The notes: generated from the letters alone by a model not told the origin. Numbered from the stretch's first letter, positions 51,668 through 60,740 are shown. The stretch is DNA of 64,000 bases from Nonomuraea sediminis (GCF_018531495.1 NZ_JAHDTI010000003.1:62001-126000); one strand, 5' to 3'. Made by a program: numbers and translations.

Positions 51668-52255
51668 GTGAACATCACCGACTTCTGGCAGCTCATCGAC
51701 GCGGCCCGCGCGGAGGCGGCCCAGTCGTCCTCCAACCGGGAGGATGCCATCGCCCTGGCCCTGGTGGACCGGCTGGCCGCCACCTCGAAGCAGACGATCT
51801 TCGAGTATGAGGACATCTTCGACCAGCTTCACAGGGCTCTCTACCGATGGGACATCTGGGCTGCTGCCTACCTGATCGGGGGAGGCTGTTCGGACGACTC
51901 CTTCATGGACTTCCGCGCCGGCCTGATCGCACAGGGCCGTGACTGGTACGAGAGGGCAGCCGCGTCGCCGGACACCCTCGCCGATCATCCCGACGTCATC
52001 AGTGCCGCAGCCCAGGGTCACGACATGGCACTGTTCAACGAACTGGTCAACTACGTGGCCGCGTACGCCTATAAGCGGATCAACGGCGACGAGGCCGACT
52101 GCACCTTCAATGACGACTACGCCAAGTTCCGCTCCGCGCGGCCGGACCTCGAACCGACAGACATGGGCGAGGACTTCGACTTCGATGACGCCTCGGAAAT
52201 GCACACGCGCCTACCACGATTGGCGCGCCTGTTCCTGACACCCGTCGAGAACTGA
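51668..52255 (+). CDS. DUF4240 protein
   Basis: The product has 195 residues from a GTG at 51668. DUF4240 landmarks are DFWQLIDAAR, LYRWDIWAAAYLIGGGCSDDSFMDFRAGLIAQGRDWYERA (key words WDIWAAAYLIGGGCSDDSF and FRAGLIAQGRDWY), ending in DFDFDD (acidic). Its function is unknown; members occur widely in actinobacteria, often near toxin- or defence-related genes. Acidic residues may contact metals or partners. The following gap (52256-52530) has no gene visible. Confidence 0.85.
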   Translation: MNITDFWQLIDAARAEAAQSSSNREDAIALALVDRLAATSKQTIFEYEDIFDQLHRALYRWDIWAAAYLIGGGCSDDSFMDFRAGLIAQGRDWYERAAASPDTLADHPDVISAAAQGHDMALFNELVNYVAAYAYKRINGDEADCTFNDDYAKFRSARPDLEPTDMGEDFDFDDASEMHTRLPRLARLFLTPVEN

Positions 52256-52530
52256 AACTTCCGTCGGATCCGCGCCTGGCTCAGGCAAGACACAGGGCTT
52301 GGCCCAGGAGCCCGGCGCCGGAGGGCCACGATTGCTCGTCCAGACTCGGGCAGCATGTCCGGGACTGTCCGATCACCGCCCCGACGAGCAGATCCCGCCG
52401 GGGCGGTTGCTGCAGGTCTGTGGCTTCTGCTGGGCGGACAGGAGGCTAGATCCACCGTTTCCGGAACATACCCGCATGTCCGACCCTGGGTTGATGTGTT
52501 GCGGGTGGGTGGGCTCGGAGAATCAGGGGC

Positions 52531-53217
52531 GTGAAGATCTGGGCGAGGGTGTTGGCCGGCGTGGGTGTGCTGGTGGCGGCCGGGGTTGTGGTCGCTGTGC
52601 AGGCGTATCCGTCGGTGGCGGCGACGGCGTGTCCTGGTTGCTATGACCTGGCCGAGGCGGCTCCGGGTGTGTATGTCGAGGAGGGGCAGGACGGGGCGCG
52701 AGCGGTCGAGGTGGCCAGAGTCGCCAGGGAGCGGGTTCGGGGGTTCTACGGGTCGTTGGTGAGTTCTCCTCGGTTGCTGGTGTGTGTGACCGACGCGTGT
52801 TATCGGCGGATCGGGGGCGGGGGTGAGCGGGGTATCGCGGTGATGAACCAGGCGGTGATGCTGTCGCCGCGTGGGATCGATCCCGTCATCGCCTCTCATG
52901 AGATGTCTCATGTCGAGTTGCACGCGCGTGGCGGGAAGGTGCCGCAGTGGTTCGACGAGGGGCTGGCTGTCGTGGTCTCCGATGATCGGCGGTATCTGGC
53001 CGCGCCCGATCCCGCCGACCCGAGCGGGCTCACCGCGCAGGGCTCGCGTGATCGGTGTCTGGTCCGTACGGCGGGGCCGCTGCCGGACCGGCTCGACGGG
53101 TGGCTGCGGGCCGCGTCGGCGGACCGGCAGGTGTACGCCAAGGCGGCCTGCCGTACGAACCAGTGGCTGGTGGCCAACGGCGGGAGAGACGGGCTGCTCA
53201 GGTCGCTAGGCCGTTGA
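52531..53217 (+). CDS. Membrane-anchored or secreted HExxH putative metallopeptidase
   Basis: The product has 228 residues from a GTG at 52531. The N-terminal hydrophobic segment (about 5-25, VLAGVGVLVAAGVVVAV) is a signal anchor or signal peptide. The zinc motif is HEMSHVELH (about 128-136), and a downstream FDEGLAVVVSD supplies the Glu of a gluzincin-like site. Four other Cys may form disulfides (CPGC, CVTDAC). It resembles the DUF4157/peptidase MA-like group. The substrate is unknown. It converges on the SDR gene with a 12-nt overlap. Confidence 0.78.
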   Translation: MKIWARVLAGVGVLVAAGVVVAVQAYPSVAATACPGCYDLAEAAPGVYVEEGQDGARAVEVARVARERVRGFYGSLVSSPRLLVCVTDACYRRIGGGGERGIAVMNQAVMLSPRGIDPVIASHEMSHVELHARGGKVPQWFDEGLAVVVSDDRRYLAAPDPADPSGLTAQGSRDRCLVRTAGPLPDRLDGWLRAASADRQVYAKAACRTNQWLVANGGRDGLLRSLGR

Positions 53218-53934
53218 GGCGCCGCCGTCGACGGTGACGATCGTGCCGGTGGTGTAGGCGGAGCGGTCGGAGGCCAGGTAGGCGACCAGGTCGGCGATCT
53301 CGCCGGGGGTCGCGGGGCGGCCGAGCGGGAAGGCTGCGGCGGCCGCGCGGAAGCGTTCGCTGGTCGCGATGAGCTTGTCGATGCGTTCGGTCTGCACGGG
53401 GCCGGGGTTGACGCCGACCACGCGGACGCCGTCGTACAGGCTCTGGCCGCCCAGCGCCTTGGTGAAGGCCATGAGGGCGGCGTTGGCCGTGGCGCCGCAG
53501 ATGTAGTCGGCGGTGGGGCGTTCGCCGGCGGCGCCGATGACGTTGACGATGACGCCGCTCCCGCGGGCCTTCATGCGAGTGTAGAAGTGGCGGGTCAGGT
53601 CGATGTAGCCGTGGACCTTGAGGTCCCAGGCGTGCCGCCAGGTCTCGTCGTCGATCTGGTCGAGCCGCCCGGCGGGGATGTCACCGGCGTTGTTGACCAG
53701 GACGTCCACCTCGTGCTCCGCGAGTGCGGCGCGCGCGGCGGGGTCGCGCAGGTCGAGGGCGTGCACGGTGGTCCGCGTCGGGAGTGAGGCGGCCACCTTC
53801 TCCAGGGAGGCGCGGTCGCGGGCCACCAGGTGCAGGTCGCAGCCTTCGGCGGCGAGCGTGGTGGCGATGGCGGCGCCGATGCCCTTGGACGCCCCGGTGA
53901 TCAGGGCGGTTCTGCCGTGTAGTGCCAGGTCCAT
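53206..53934 (-). CDS. SDR-family protein with altered catalytic motif
   Basis: The product has 242 residues with cofactor loop TGASKGIG, NNAGDIPAG and VDGGAST. The catalytic block reads NVIGAAGERPTADYICGATANA: Tyr is present but the residue four places on is Ala in place of Lys, and the usual Ser is Gly/Ala. Related actinobacterial SDRs show this Y-I-x-G form, so activity is uncertain. The ATG at 53932-53934 with GAGG upstream is preferred over GTG at 53946. It is co-transcribed with the SDR at 53943. Confidence 0.85.
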   Translation of the reverse strand: MDLALHGRTALITGASKGIGAAIATTLAAEGCDLHLVARDRASLEKVAASLPTRTTVHALDLRDPAARAALAEHEVDVLVNNAGDIPAGRLDQIDDETWRHAWDLKVHGYIDLTRHFYTRMKARGSGVIVNVIGAAGERPTADYICGATANAALMAFTKALGGQSLYDGVRVVGVNPGPVQTERIDKLIATSERFRAAAAAFPLGRPATPGEIADLVAYLASDRSAYTTGTIVTVDGGASTA

Positions 53935-53942
53935 GCTGATCC

Positions 53943-54728
53943 TCACAGTCCGAGGGCGCCGACGAGCAGCCGGTCGCGTAGTCCGATGGGCAGGTGGGAC
54001 AGGATCGCGGCCAGCCGGGCGTCGCGGCCGGTGACGTAGCGGGGCCGCGGGCGGCGCGCGGTGACGGCGGTGGCGATGACCCGGGCGACGCGCTCGGTCG
54101 GGGCGTAGGTCTGCTTGGCCATGGCCGCGTCGAACTTGGCCAGCTGGTCGCGGTAGAGCCCCGCCGGATAGCCGCGGCGGGCCTGGGCCGCCTTGGCGAA
54201 GATGGGCGTGTCGAGCGCCCCCGGCTCGACCACGACCACCGGGATCCGCCAGGCCGCGAGCTCCACGCGCAGCGCGTCCGACAGCGACTCGAGGGCGGCC
54301 TTGCTGGCCGAGATGGGCGCCATGTACGGCAGGGCCGTCCTGGCGCTGGCCGCGCTCACGTTCACCACCCGGCCGCCGCCCCGGCGCAGCAGCGGCAGGA
54401 AGGCCCTGGTGACGGCCGCCGGGCCGAAGACGTTGACCGCGAACTGGCGGCGCAGTTCCTCGTCGGGCACCTCCTCCAGCGGCCCGTCGACGATCACTCC
54501 GGCGTTGTTGATCACGGCGTGCAGGGCGTTCTCCGTCTCGGCGATCTCAGCCGCGGCGGCCTCGACGGAGGCGGGATCGGTGACCTCCAGGACCACCGGG
54601 CGGGTCCCGTCGGGTGCACGTGCGGGGTCGCGGACTCCCGCGTACACGGTGTAGCCGCGTGCCAGCAGCTCTCGGGCGGTAGCCGTACCGACTCCGCCCG
54701 AGGCGCCGGTGAGAAGCAGCGCGCTCAT
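53943..54728 (-). CDS. SDR-family protein, catalytic Tyr replaced by Ile
   Basis: The product has 261 residues with cofactor loop TGASGGVG, NNAGVIVDG and VSAASARTALPYMAPISASKAAL. The Tyr of Y-x-x-x-K is Ile in PISASK, though Ser and Lys remain and another Tyr is five residues earlier. Activity may therefore be unusual. The C-terminal part is long, as in retinol-dehydrogenase-like SDRs. It is the first gene of the two-SDR unit and divergent from the PadR gene, which probably represses both. Confidence 0.87.
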   Translation of the reverse strand: MSALLLTGASGGVGTATARELLARGYTVYAGVRDPARAPDGTRPVVLEVTDPASVEAAAAEIAETENALHAVINNAGVIVDGPLEEVPDEELRRQFAVNVFGPAAVTRAFLPLLRRGGGRVVNVSAASARTALPYMAPISASKAALESLSDALRVELAAWRIPVVVVEPGALDTPIFAKAAQARRGYPAGLYRDQLAKFDAAMAKQTYAPTERVARVIATAVTARRPRPRYVTGRDARLAAILSHLPIGLRDRLLVGALGL

Positions 54729-54752
54729 GCCTGAACCTCACATGGATCGAAG

Positions 54753-54774
54753 GACATGTACTAAGGGACATGTC
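54753..54774. promoter_or_regulatory. PadR operator
   Basis: GACATGT-N8-ACATGTC is a perfect dyad with 7-bp arms that contains the PadR consensus ATGT-N8-ACAT. It lies 25 bp from the SDR start (54728) and 51 bp from the PadR start (54826), so it can control both directions. Confidence 0.85.
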
Positions 54775-54825
54775 TAGAGGGACACCGTCGGCGTGTCAAG
54801 ATGGTCATGTCGAAGGGAGGGGCGG

Positions 54826-55371
54826 GTGTCACTGCGCCACGCACTGCTCGGAATGCTGGCCGAGGGGCCGGCCAGCGGCTACGACCTGGCCGGGAACTTC
54901 CTGCGGATGCTCGGACCCGTGTGGCCCGCGCAGCACCCGAAGATCTACGCCGAGCTGGCGCGGCTGACCGATGACGGGCTCATCGAGGTCGACAGCAGGG
55001 GGCCGCGCGGGCGCAAGGCCTACCGGATCACCGAGGCGGGGCTGGCGGAGGTGCGCCGGTGGCTGTCGGACGGGGACGTGGACCACACACTGCGCCTGGA
55101 GCCGGTGCTGCGCTCGTTCTTCTTCTGGCTGATGCCGCCCGAGGACCTGGACGCCCACCTGGCCAGGGAGGAGGAGTTCTTCTCCGCGACGGCGGCCGCC
55201 TACCGGGAGTACGCGGCGGCCAAGGACCGCGGCGAGTTCGGCGACGCCCCGCACACCAAGTCCGCGCGCCTCGCGATCGAGGCGGGCGTCCGCCTCTACC
55301 AGGCCCTGGCCGACTGGGCCGCCTGGGCCAGGGAGCAGGACCCGGGCAACCACGAGGAAGCGCGACCGTAA
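54826..55371 (+). CDS. PadR-family transcriptional regulator
   Basis: The product has 181 residues from the GTG at 54826 (GGGAGGGG ribosome site). The winged-helix N-terminus (SLRHALLGMLAEGPASGYDLAGNF) is followed by KIYAELARLTDDGLIEVD, GRKAYRITEAGLAEVRRWL and a C-terminal Vir-type helical domain. PadR repressors sense small phenolic or hydrophobic molecules. This one should respond to a substrate or product of the two divergent SDRs. The ligand is unknown. Confidence 0.92.
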   Translation: MSLRHALLGMLAEGPASGYDLAGNFLRMLGPVWPAQHPKIYAELARLTDDGLIEVDSRGPRGRKAYRITEAGLAEVRRWLSDGDVDHTLRLEPVLRSFFFWLMPPEDLDAHLAREEEFFSATAAAYREYAAAKDRGEFGDAPHTKSARLAIEAGVRLYQALADWAAWAREQDPGNHEEARP

Positions 55372-55455
55372 GCCGCGAGATTCAGCCACGGAGTGCCTCA
55401 CGCAGGATTAAATGGTTTCCTGGTAGGGAATTATTGTAAGAGGAGGTGCGGCCCC

Positions 55456-56502
55456 ATGACGCAGGCCCTGGCGACGATCGTCAAACCACTGCCCGAGCAC
55501 CTGTTCATCCGGCGCGACCTCAGCGCCGAGATGCGCTGGGAGGCGATGGCCGGGCAGGGCTACCACACTCCCGTCGACCGCTTCTTCGTCCGCAACCACA
55601 CCCATACCCCGCTCATCGACGCCGCGACCTGGCGCCTGCGCCTGCACGGCCCCGGGCTGCGATATCCGTGCGAGTTCGGCTACGACCAGGTGCGCGCGAT
55701 GCCGTCCAGGACGATGGACGTCGCGATCGAGTGCACGGGCAACGGCCGCCGCTTCTACCGCACGCAGCAGGGGATCCACGCGCCCGGCATGCAGTGGGGC
55801 CTGGGCGCGATCGGCGTGGCGCGCTGGCGCGGCGTGCCCCTGCGCTACGTGCTGCAGCAGGCCGGCATCCGCTCCGACGCGGTGGACCTCCTCCCCCAGG
55901 GACTGGACGCGCCCTACGAGCACCACGGCCACGTGCGCAGGCCGCTGCCGGTCGCCAAAGCCATGGACGACGTGCTGGTGGCCTATGAGATGAACGGCGG
56001 GCCGCTGCCGCCCGACCACGGATTCCCGGTGCGCCTGGTGGTGCCAGGATGGGTGGGAATCGCGTCCATCAAATGGCTCGGAGATATAGAAGTCGCCACC
56101 CGTGAACTGTTCTCCCCATGGAACACCGAATTTTATCCCGACGTCACCACGATGCCGGTGAAGAGCGCATTCGAACTGCCGTGGGACGCCAGACTGGAAG
56201 CGGGCAGGGCGCACATCCTGCACGGCAGATCCTGGTCGGGCAATGGCCGCATCACCCGGGTCGAGGTCAGCGTGGACGGTGGCCAGACCTGGCGCAGGGC
56301 GGAGCACCATGGAAAGCACCTGGTCGGAGCCTGGCTGCCGTGGCACATCAGCTGGGCGCCGCGCCACGTGGGGCCGCACCTGCTGATGGCCAGGGCCACC
56401 GACGAGTCGGGACACACCCAGCCGCCGGTCACGCCGCACCACCCGTTCGGCTATCACTTCGACGCTGTCGTGCAACACCCCATTCAGGTTGTTCGGGGAT
56501 AG
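55456..56502 (+). CDS. Sulfite-oxidase-like molybdopterin-dependent oxidoreductase
   Basis: The product has 348 residues with a strong AGGAGG-type ribosome site. It carries the oxidoreductase molybdopterin domain (about 30-215) with the Mo-coordinating Cys in IECTGNGRR, and the dimerisation domain (about 230-345, SWSGNGRITRVEVSVDGGQTW, ending in HPFGYHFDAV). No heme or signal peptide is seen, so it is probably cytoplasmic and uses another electron acceptor. The substrate, sulfite or an organic S-oxide, is not fixed by sequence. A promoter with TATTGT at about 55432 lies directly upstream. Confidence 0.88.
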   Translation: MTQALATIVKPLPEHLFIRRDLSAEMRWEAMAGQGYHTPVDRFFVRNHTHTPLIDAATWRLRLHGPGLRYPCEFGYDQVRAMPSRTMDVAIECTGNGRRFYRTQQGIHAPGMQWGLGAIGVARWRGVPLRYVLQQAGIRSDAVDLLPQGLDAPYEHHGHVRRPLPVAKAMDDVLVAYEMNGGPLPPDHGFPVRLVVPGWVGIASIKWLGDIEVATRELFSPWNTEFYPDVTTMPVKSAFELPWDARLEAGRAHILHGRSWSGNGRITRVEVSVDGGQTWRRAEHHGKHLVGAWLPWHISWAPRHVGPHLLMARATDESGHTQPPVTPHHPFGYHFDAVVQHPIQVVRG

Positions 56503-56623
56503 ACAATTGTCACCGATCGGGGCTGAGCTGCGTTTTCGCCGAACGCGTGTCCGGAGCTGCTGAATTCATCTGTAAGACTCGCGCGGAAACCTTTCAGAAA
56601 CGCAGCCGTGTAAGGGTGATGAG

Positions 56624-58099
56624 ATGCGCCAGTTGACCGCGCTCGACGCGCAGTTCCTGAACGCCGAGTCCGAGACGACCGCCGCCCACGTGGCGGGACT
56701 GGCCGTGCTCGACCCGGCCGACGGGGCGGTCGACCGCGAGGCGCTGGCCCGCCTGCTGTCCGAACGGGTCCACCTGTCCCCCGCGCTCAGCCTGCGCCTG
56801 GCCGAGGTGCCGCTCGGCCTCGACCGCCCCTACTGGACCGCCGATCCCGGCTTCGACCTGTCCAACCACCTGTTCGAGACGTGGCTGCCCGCGCCGGGCG
56901 ACGAACGGGCGCTGGCCGCCGAGGTGGCCGCGATCCACGCCCGCAGGCTGGACCGGGCGCACCCGCTGTGGGAGATGCACCTGATCCACGGCCTGGCAGG
57001 CGGCCGCGTCGCCGTCTACACCAAGGTGCACCACGCCGCCATCGACGGCGTCTCCGGCGCCGAGACCCTGGCCACGCTGCTCGACCTGTCGCCGGAGTGC
57101 CGCGCGGTCGAGCCGGTGGAGGAGGACCAGGAGGGCGCGCCCGACCTGCTCGGCATGCTGACCGGCGCGGCCGTGCGCGGCGCCACGTACCCCGTGCGGG
57201 CGCTGGGCTCGCTCGCCCGGGCGGCCGGCGACCTGGACGCGATCCCGCTGGCCGGCACGCTGCCCGGCGCCCGGCTGATCGCCCGGACCGCGCGCCTGCT
57301 CACCGGCGACCGCAAGCCCCGCGCCGAACTTCCCCGCCTGACCGCGCCGCGCACCCCGCTCAACGGCCCGATCAGCGGGCGGCGCGAGTTGTCGTTCGGC
57401 TCGGTGCCGCTCAAGGACGTCAAGGCCGTGGCCAGGGCGCACGGGCTGAGCGTCAACGACGTGGTGATGACGCTCTGCGCGGCCGCGCTGCGGGCCTGGC
57501 TGCAGGAGCGCGACGCGCTGCCGGAGGAGCCGCTGCTGGCCGCCGTCCCGGTCGCGGTCCGTACGGCCGGCGCCCGCGACGTGGTCGGCAACCAGATCTC
57601 CGCCATGGCCGCGCCCATGGCCACCGACATCGCCGATCCGCACGAGCGGCTGCGCACGATGGGCGCCACGATGCGCGCGGCCAAGCGCCGCTTCGCGCAG
57701 GCCCCGGCGGACTGGCTCGGCGAGCTGTGCTCGATCCTGCCCGCCCCGGTCACCTCCATGGCCACCCCGGCGGTGTTCCGGCTGGCCTCGGTGGCGTTCC
57801 CGCCGATCAACCTGATCATCAGCAACGTGCCTGGACCGCAGTTCCCGCTCTACCTGTGCGGCGGGCGGGTGCTGTCGTACTACCCGATGTCGGTGCTGAC
57901 CGACCTGAGCGGCGGGATCAACATCACCTGCTTCTCCTACGACGGCATGCTCGACTTCGGCATCGTGGCCTGCCCCGAACGGGTCGACGACGTGTGGAGC
58001 CTGATCGGGTTCCTGCGCAAGGCGCTGGACGAGCTGCTAGACGAGCGAGTGGGCGATGAGCTCGGCGACCGCGTCGGGGTCGATCTGGTGGCCCGTTAG
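56624..58099 (+). CDS. Wax ester synthase/diacylglycerol acyltransferase (WS/DGAT)
   Basis: The product has 491 residues. The acyltransferase signature is HHAAIDGVSG (HHxxxDG), with the N-terminal LTALDAQFLNAESETTAAHV and C-terminal PGPQFPLYLCGGRV (the NVPGP motif) typical of the family. It uses acyl-CoA to make triacylglycerol or wax ester stored in lipid droplets. Upstream, GACAATTGTC (56502-56511) is a palindrome in the 121-bp gap. Its 3' end overlaps the convergent TetR gene by 63 nt, an unusually long overlap. Confidence 0.92.
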   Translation: MRQLTALDAQFLNAESETTAAHVAGLAVLDPADGAVDREALARLLSERVHLSPALSLRLAEVPLGLDRPYWTADPGFDLSNHLFETWLPAPGDERALAAEVAAIHARRLDRAHPLWEMHLIHGLAGGRVAVYTKVHHAAIDGVSGAETLATLLDLSPECRAVEPVEEDQEGAPDLLGMLTGAAVRGATYPVRALGSLARAAGDLDAIPLAGTLPGARLIARTARLLTGDRKPRAELPRLTAPRTPLNGPISGRRELSFGSVPLKDVKAVARAHGLSVNDVVMTLCAAALRAWLQERDALPEEPLLAAVPVAVRTAGARDVVGNQISAMAAPMATDIADPHERLRTMGATMRAAKRRFAQAPADWLGELCSILPAPVTSMATPAVFRLASVAFPPINLIISNVPGPQFPLYLCGGRVLSYYPMSVLTDLSGGINITCFSYDGMLDFGIVACPERVDDVWSLIGFLRKALDELLDERVGDELGDRVGVDLVAR

Positions 58100-58582
58100 C
58101 AGGCAGAGGTTCTCCTGGTAGAGCAGGACGGCGGCGAACGTGGCCGCGGCCACCTCCAGCCGCGCCGCGTCGCCCCTGCTGCCGGGCAGCGCCAGTTCCA
58201 GGGCGAAGCGGGCCCGTCTGATCAGCTCGCCGTTGAGCCGGCCGAGCCGCTCCTTGACCGAGCCGTGCGTGTCGGCCTCGCGGAACAGGATGCGCCGCAT
58301 CGCCGGTGAGGCGCGCAGCGGAAGCTTGCGCGCCAGCTTGGACAGCGTGCCCGCCGGGTCGCCGGGCACGGCGTCGACCTCCCTGCTCTCCTCGACCAGC
58401 GTCCGCTCGTCGATGAGCGCCACCAGCACGTCGATCTTCTTCGGGAAGTAGTGGAAGACCAGGCCCTTGGGCACCCGGGCGAGCTTGGCGATGACGGCGG
58501 TGGGCGTGGCCTCGTAACCACCGCCGGCGAACAGCTCCTCGGCGGCGTCCAGGATGCGCGTGCGCGCGTCACCGATGACCAC
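58037..58582 (-). CDS. TetR-family transcriptional regulator
   Basis: The product has 181 residues from a GTG at 58580-58582. The N-terminal HTH (ARTRILDAAEELFAGGGYEATPTAVIAKLARVPKGLVFHYFPKK, key part VIAKLARVPKGLVFHYFPKK) is followed by an effector helix bundle. Its last 21 codons run antisense to the WS/DGAT C-terminus. It may control the WS/DGAT gene or lipid metabolism (inference only). It is 107 bp from the divergent TetR gene. Confidence 0.87.
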   Translation of the reverse strand: MVIGDARTRILDAAEELFAGGGYEATPTAVIAKLARVPKGLVFHYFPKKIDVLVALIDERTLVEESREVDAVPGDPAGTLSKLARKLPLRASPAMRRILFREADTHGSVKERLGRLNGELIRRARFALELALPGSRGDAARLEVAAATFAAVLLYQENLCLLTGHQIDPDAVAELIAHSLV

Positions 58583-58647
58583 AGCCGAACCATAACGCCC
58601 CCGGCCCCACCAGGACCATCCCGCGCGGGCGAGATGGCAGTGATGTA

Positions 58648-58660
58648 TCGTCTGAGACGA
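58648..58660. promoter_or_regulatory. TetR operator candidate upstream of the TetR/MFS pair
   Basis: TCGTCT-G-AGACGA is a perfect 13-bp palindrome 30 bp before the ATG at 58690. A further half-site CGAGACG lies at 58673-58679. It is the likely autoregulatory site of the TetR protein encoded next. Confidence 0.6.
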
Positions 58661-58689
58661 AATTGTCGCAAACGAGACGGGGCTGTGTG

Positions 58690-59229
58690 ATGACGGCGAG
58701 CCGTGAACAGATCATGAGCGCGGCGATCCAGCATCTCAACAAGGACCCCACGGCCTCGATGGCCGAGCTGGCCGAGGCGGTCGGGGTCAGCCGCGCCACG
58801 CTCCACCGGCACTTCAGCAGCCGGGAGGAGCTGATGATCGCGCTCGGCCACTGCGCGCTCGACCACTGGGAACGCGTGCAGGACGAGGCCTGCATCACCG
58901 ACGCCGCCGATCCGGAAGCCGCGCTGCGTGCCCTGCTGCTCGGCCTGATCGGCTGCGCGGACGAGTACGGCTTCGGGCTCACCGACCACGCCATGGGCAC
59001 CGACCCAGAGCTGCTGCGCCGTTCCGACGAGCTGGAGGAACGGGAGATCGCCTTCTACGTCGCCGCCCAGCGGGCCGGGGTGATCAGGGCCGACCTGCCG
59101 CCGCGCTGGGTCAGCAACACCGTCTACGGCCTGCTCGTGGCCGTGCGCGAGAGCCTGCGCCGCGGCGACGTCGCCAGGCGGGACGTGCCACGGCTGCTCA
59201 TCGACACCTTCCTGCGAGGGACCTCATGA
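58690..59229 (+). CDS. TetR-family repressor of the efflux gene
   Basis: The product has 179 residues from the ATG at 58690. The HTH reads MAELAEAVGVSRATLHRHFSS, then a short effector domain. Its stop overlaps the MFS start as ATGA, so repressor and pump are translated together. It is the classic arrangement of a drug-efflux operon. A palindrome upstream suits autoregulation. Confidence 0.9.
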   Translation: MTASREQIMSAAIQHLNKDPTASMAELAEAVGVSRATLHRHFSSREELMIALGHCALDHWERVQDEACITDAADPEAALRALLLGLIGCADEYGFGLTDHAMGTDPELLRRSDELEEREIAFYVAAQRAGVIRADLPPRWVSNTVYGLLVAVRESLRRGDVARRDVPRLLIDTFLRGTS

Positions 59230-60740
59230 CCGTCGTCGCCACGCCCGTCCGGCGGCGGTGGGCCGGGCTCGCCGTACTGTCCGCGAGCCTGTTACTGGTC
59301 GTCATCGACATCACGCTGCTGAACGTGGCGCTGCCCGCGATCTCCGCGGACCTGCGGCCCGGCGCCGTCGCGCTGCTGTGGATGGTCGACGTCTACGCGC
59401 TGGTGGTGGCCGGGCTGCTGGTCACCGTCAGCGCGCTCGGCGACCGGTGGGGTCGCAAGAAAATGCTGATCACCGGGTTCGCCGTGTTCGGCGCGGCCTC
59501 GACGGCGATCCTGTGGGCGCACAGCCCGGGCGCGGTGATCGCGGTCAGGGCGCTGCTCGGCGTGGGCGGCGCGATGATCATGCCGTCGACGCTGTCGATG
59601 ATCAGGACCCTGTTCACCGACGCCCGCGAACGGGCCACCGCGCTCGGCGTCTGGGCGGCCATGGCCGCCGTCGGCAGCGCGCTCGGGCCGATCCTGGGCG
59701 GGCTGCTGCTCGAGCACTTCAGCTGGCAGGCGGCGTTCCTGGTCAACGTGCCCGTCATGGTCGTGGCGATCGTCGCGGGCGTGTTCCTGCTGCCCGAGTC
59801 GCGCAACCCGCGGCCCGGCCGCTGGGACGCCCTCGGCACGCTGCTGTCGATGGCCGGCATGGTCGCGCTGGTCTACGCGATCAAACGCATCAGCGAGTAC
59901 GGCCTGGCCGACACGATCTCGCTCGTCTCGGCCGCGGTGGCCGTGGCGGGACTCAGCTGGTTCGTCGCCCGGTGCCTGCGGCGGCCCGATCCGCTGCTGG
60001 AGATCCGGCTGTTCCGGCGCCCCTCCTTCAGCGCGGGCACCATCACGGCGCTGACCACCGAGATCGCGATGGCCGGGATGATGCTGCTGCTGGCCCAGTG
60101 GATGCAGCTGGTGCAGGGATACTCGCCGCTGGAGACCGGGGTGCGGCTGCTGCCCGCCGCGCTGGCCGCGCTGGTCGTCTCGCCGCTGGCACCCTCGATC
60201 GCCACGCGGGTGGGGGCCAGGGTGGTGCTGGCGGGCGGGCTCGTGATCGTCGGGCTCGGGCTCGCCGTGGTGGCCCTCGGCCCGCTCGGCTACCCGGCGG
60301 TCGCGGTGTCGCTGGTGTTCATCGGGCTCGGGATGGGGTCGCTGGCGATCGCGTCGGCGGTCATCATGGCCGGGGCGCCGCCGGAGAAGGCGGGCAGCGC
60401 GGCGGCCATCGAGGAGACCAGCTACGAGGTGGGCGGGGCGCTCGGCGTCGCGGTCCTCGGCAGCATCGCGGCCGCCGTGTACCGGTCCGGGCTGCCGGTG
60501 GACGCGCTCGCGGCCCAGGGCGTCACGGGGGCGGCGGTCTCGACGGTCAGGGAGTCGATCGGCGGCGCCCTGTCCGTCGCCTCCCAGGCGGGGTCCGGGC
60601 TCGCGGCTCTGGCTCGGCAGGCCTTCACGGAGTCGCTCGCGGTGACGTGTGCGGCAGGTGCCGGGCTCGTGCTGGTGGCGGCGGTCGCGGTCTGGCTGCT
60701 CACGCCCCGGGATCTGGATCTGTCGTCCTCGCACCACTGA
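59226..60740 (+). CDS. MFS transporter, DHA2/EmrB-QacA type
   Basis: The 504-residue product has about 14 predicted membrane segments. Family motifs are LVVIDITLLNVALPAIS (TM1), DRWGRKKMLI (loop 2-3), GVGGAMIMPSTLSMI (motif C region) and PILGGLLLEHFSWQAAFLVNVP. Likely a proton-driven exporter of hydrophobic cationic compounds. It is coupled to the TetR gene that probably represses it. The compound exported is unknown. Confidence 0.93.
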   Translation: MTVVATPVRRRWAGLAVLSASLLLVVIDITLLNVALPAISADLRPGAVALLWMVDVYALVVAGLLVTVSALGDRWGRKKMLITGFAVFGAASTAILWAHSPGAVIAVRALLGVGGAMIMPSTLSMIRTLFTDARERATALGVWAAMAAVGSALGPILGGLLLEHFSWQAAFLVNVPVMVVAIVAGVFLLPESRNPRPGRWDALGTLLSMAGMVALVYAIKRISEYGLADTISLVSAAVAVAGLSWFVARCLRRPDPLLEIRLFRRPSFSAGTITALTTEIAMAGMMLLLAQWMQLVQGYSPLETGVRLLPAALAALVVSPLAPSIATRVGARVVLAGGLVIVGLGLAVVALGPLGYPAVAVSLVFIGLGMGSLAIASAVIMAGAPPEKAGSAAAIEETSYEVGGALGVAVLGSIAAAVYRSGLPVDALAAQGVTGAAVSTVRESIGGALSVASQAGSGLAALARQAFTESLAVTCAAGAGLVLVAAVAVWLLTPRDLDLSSSHH

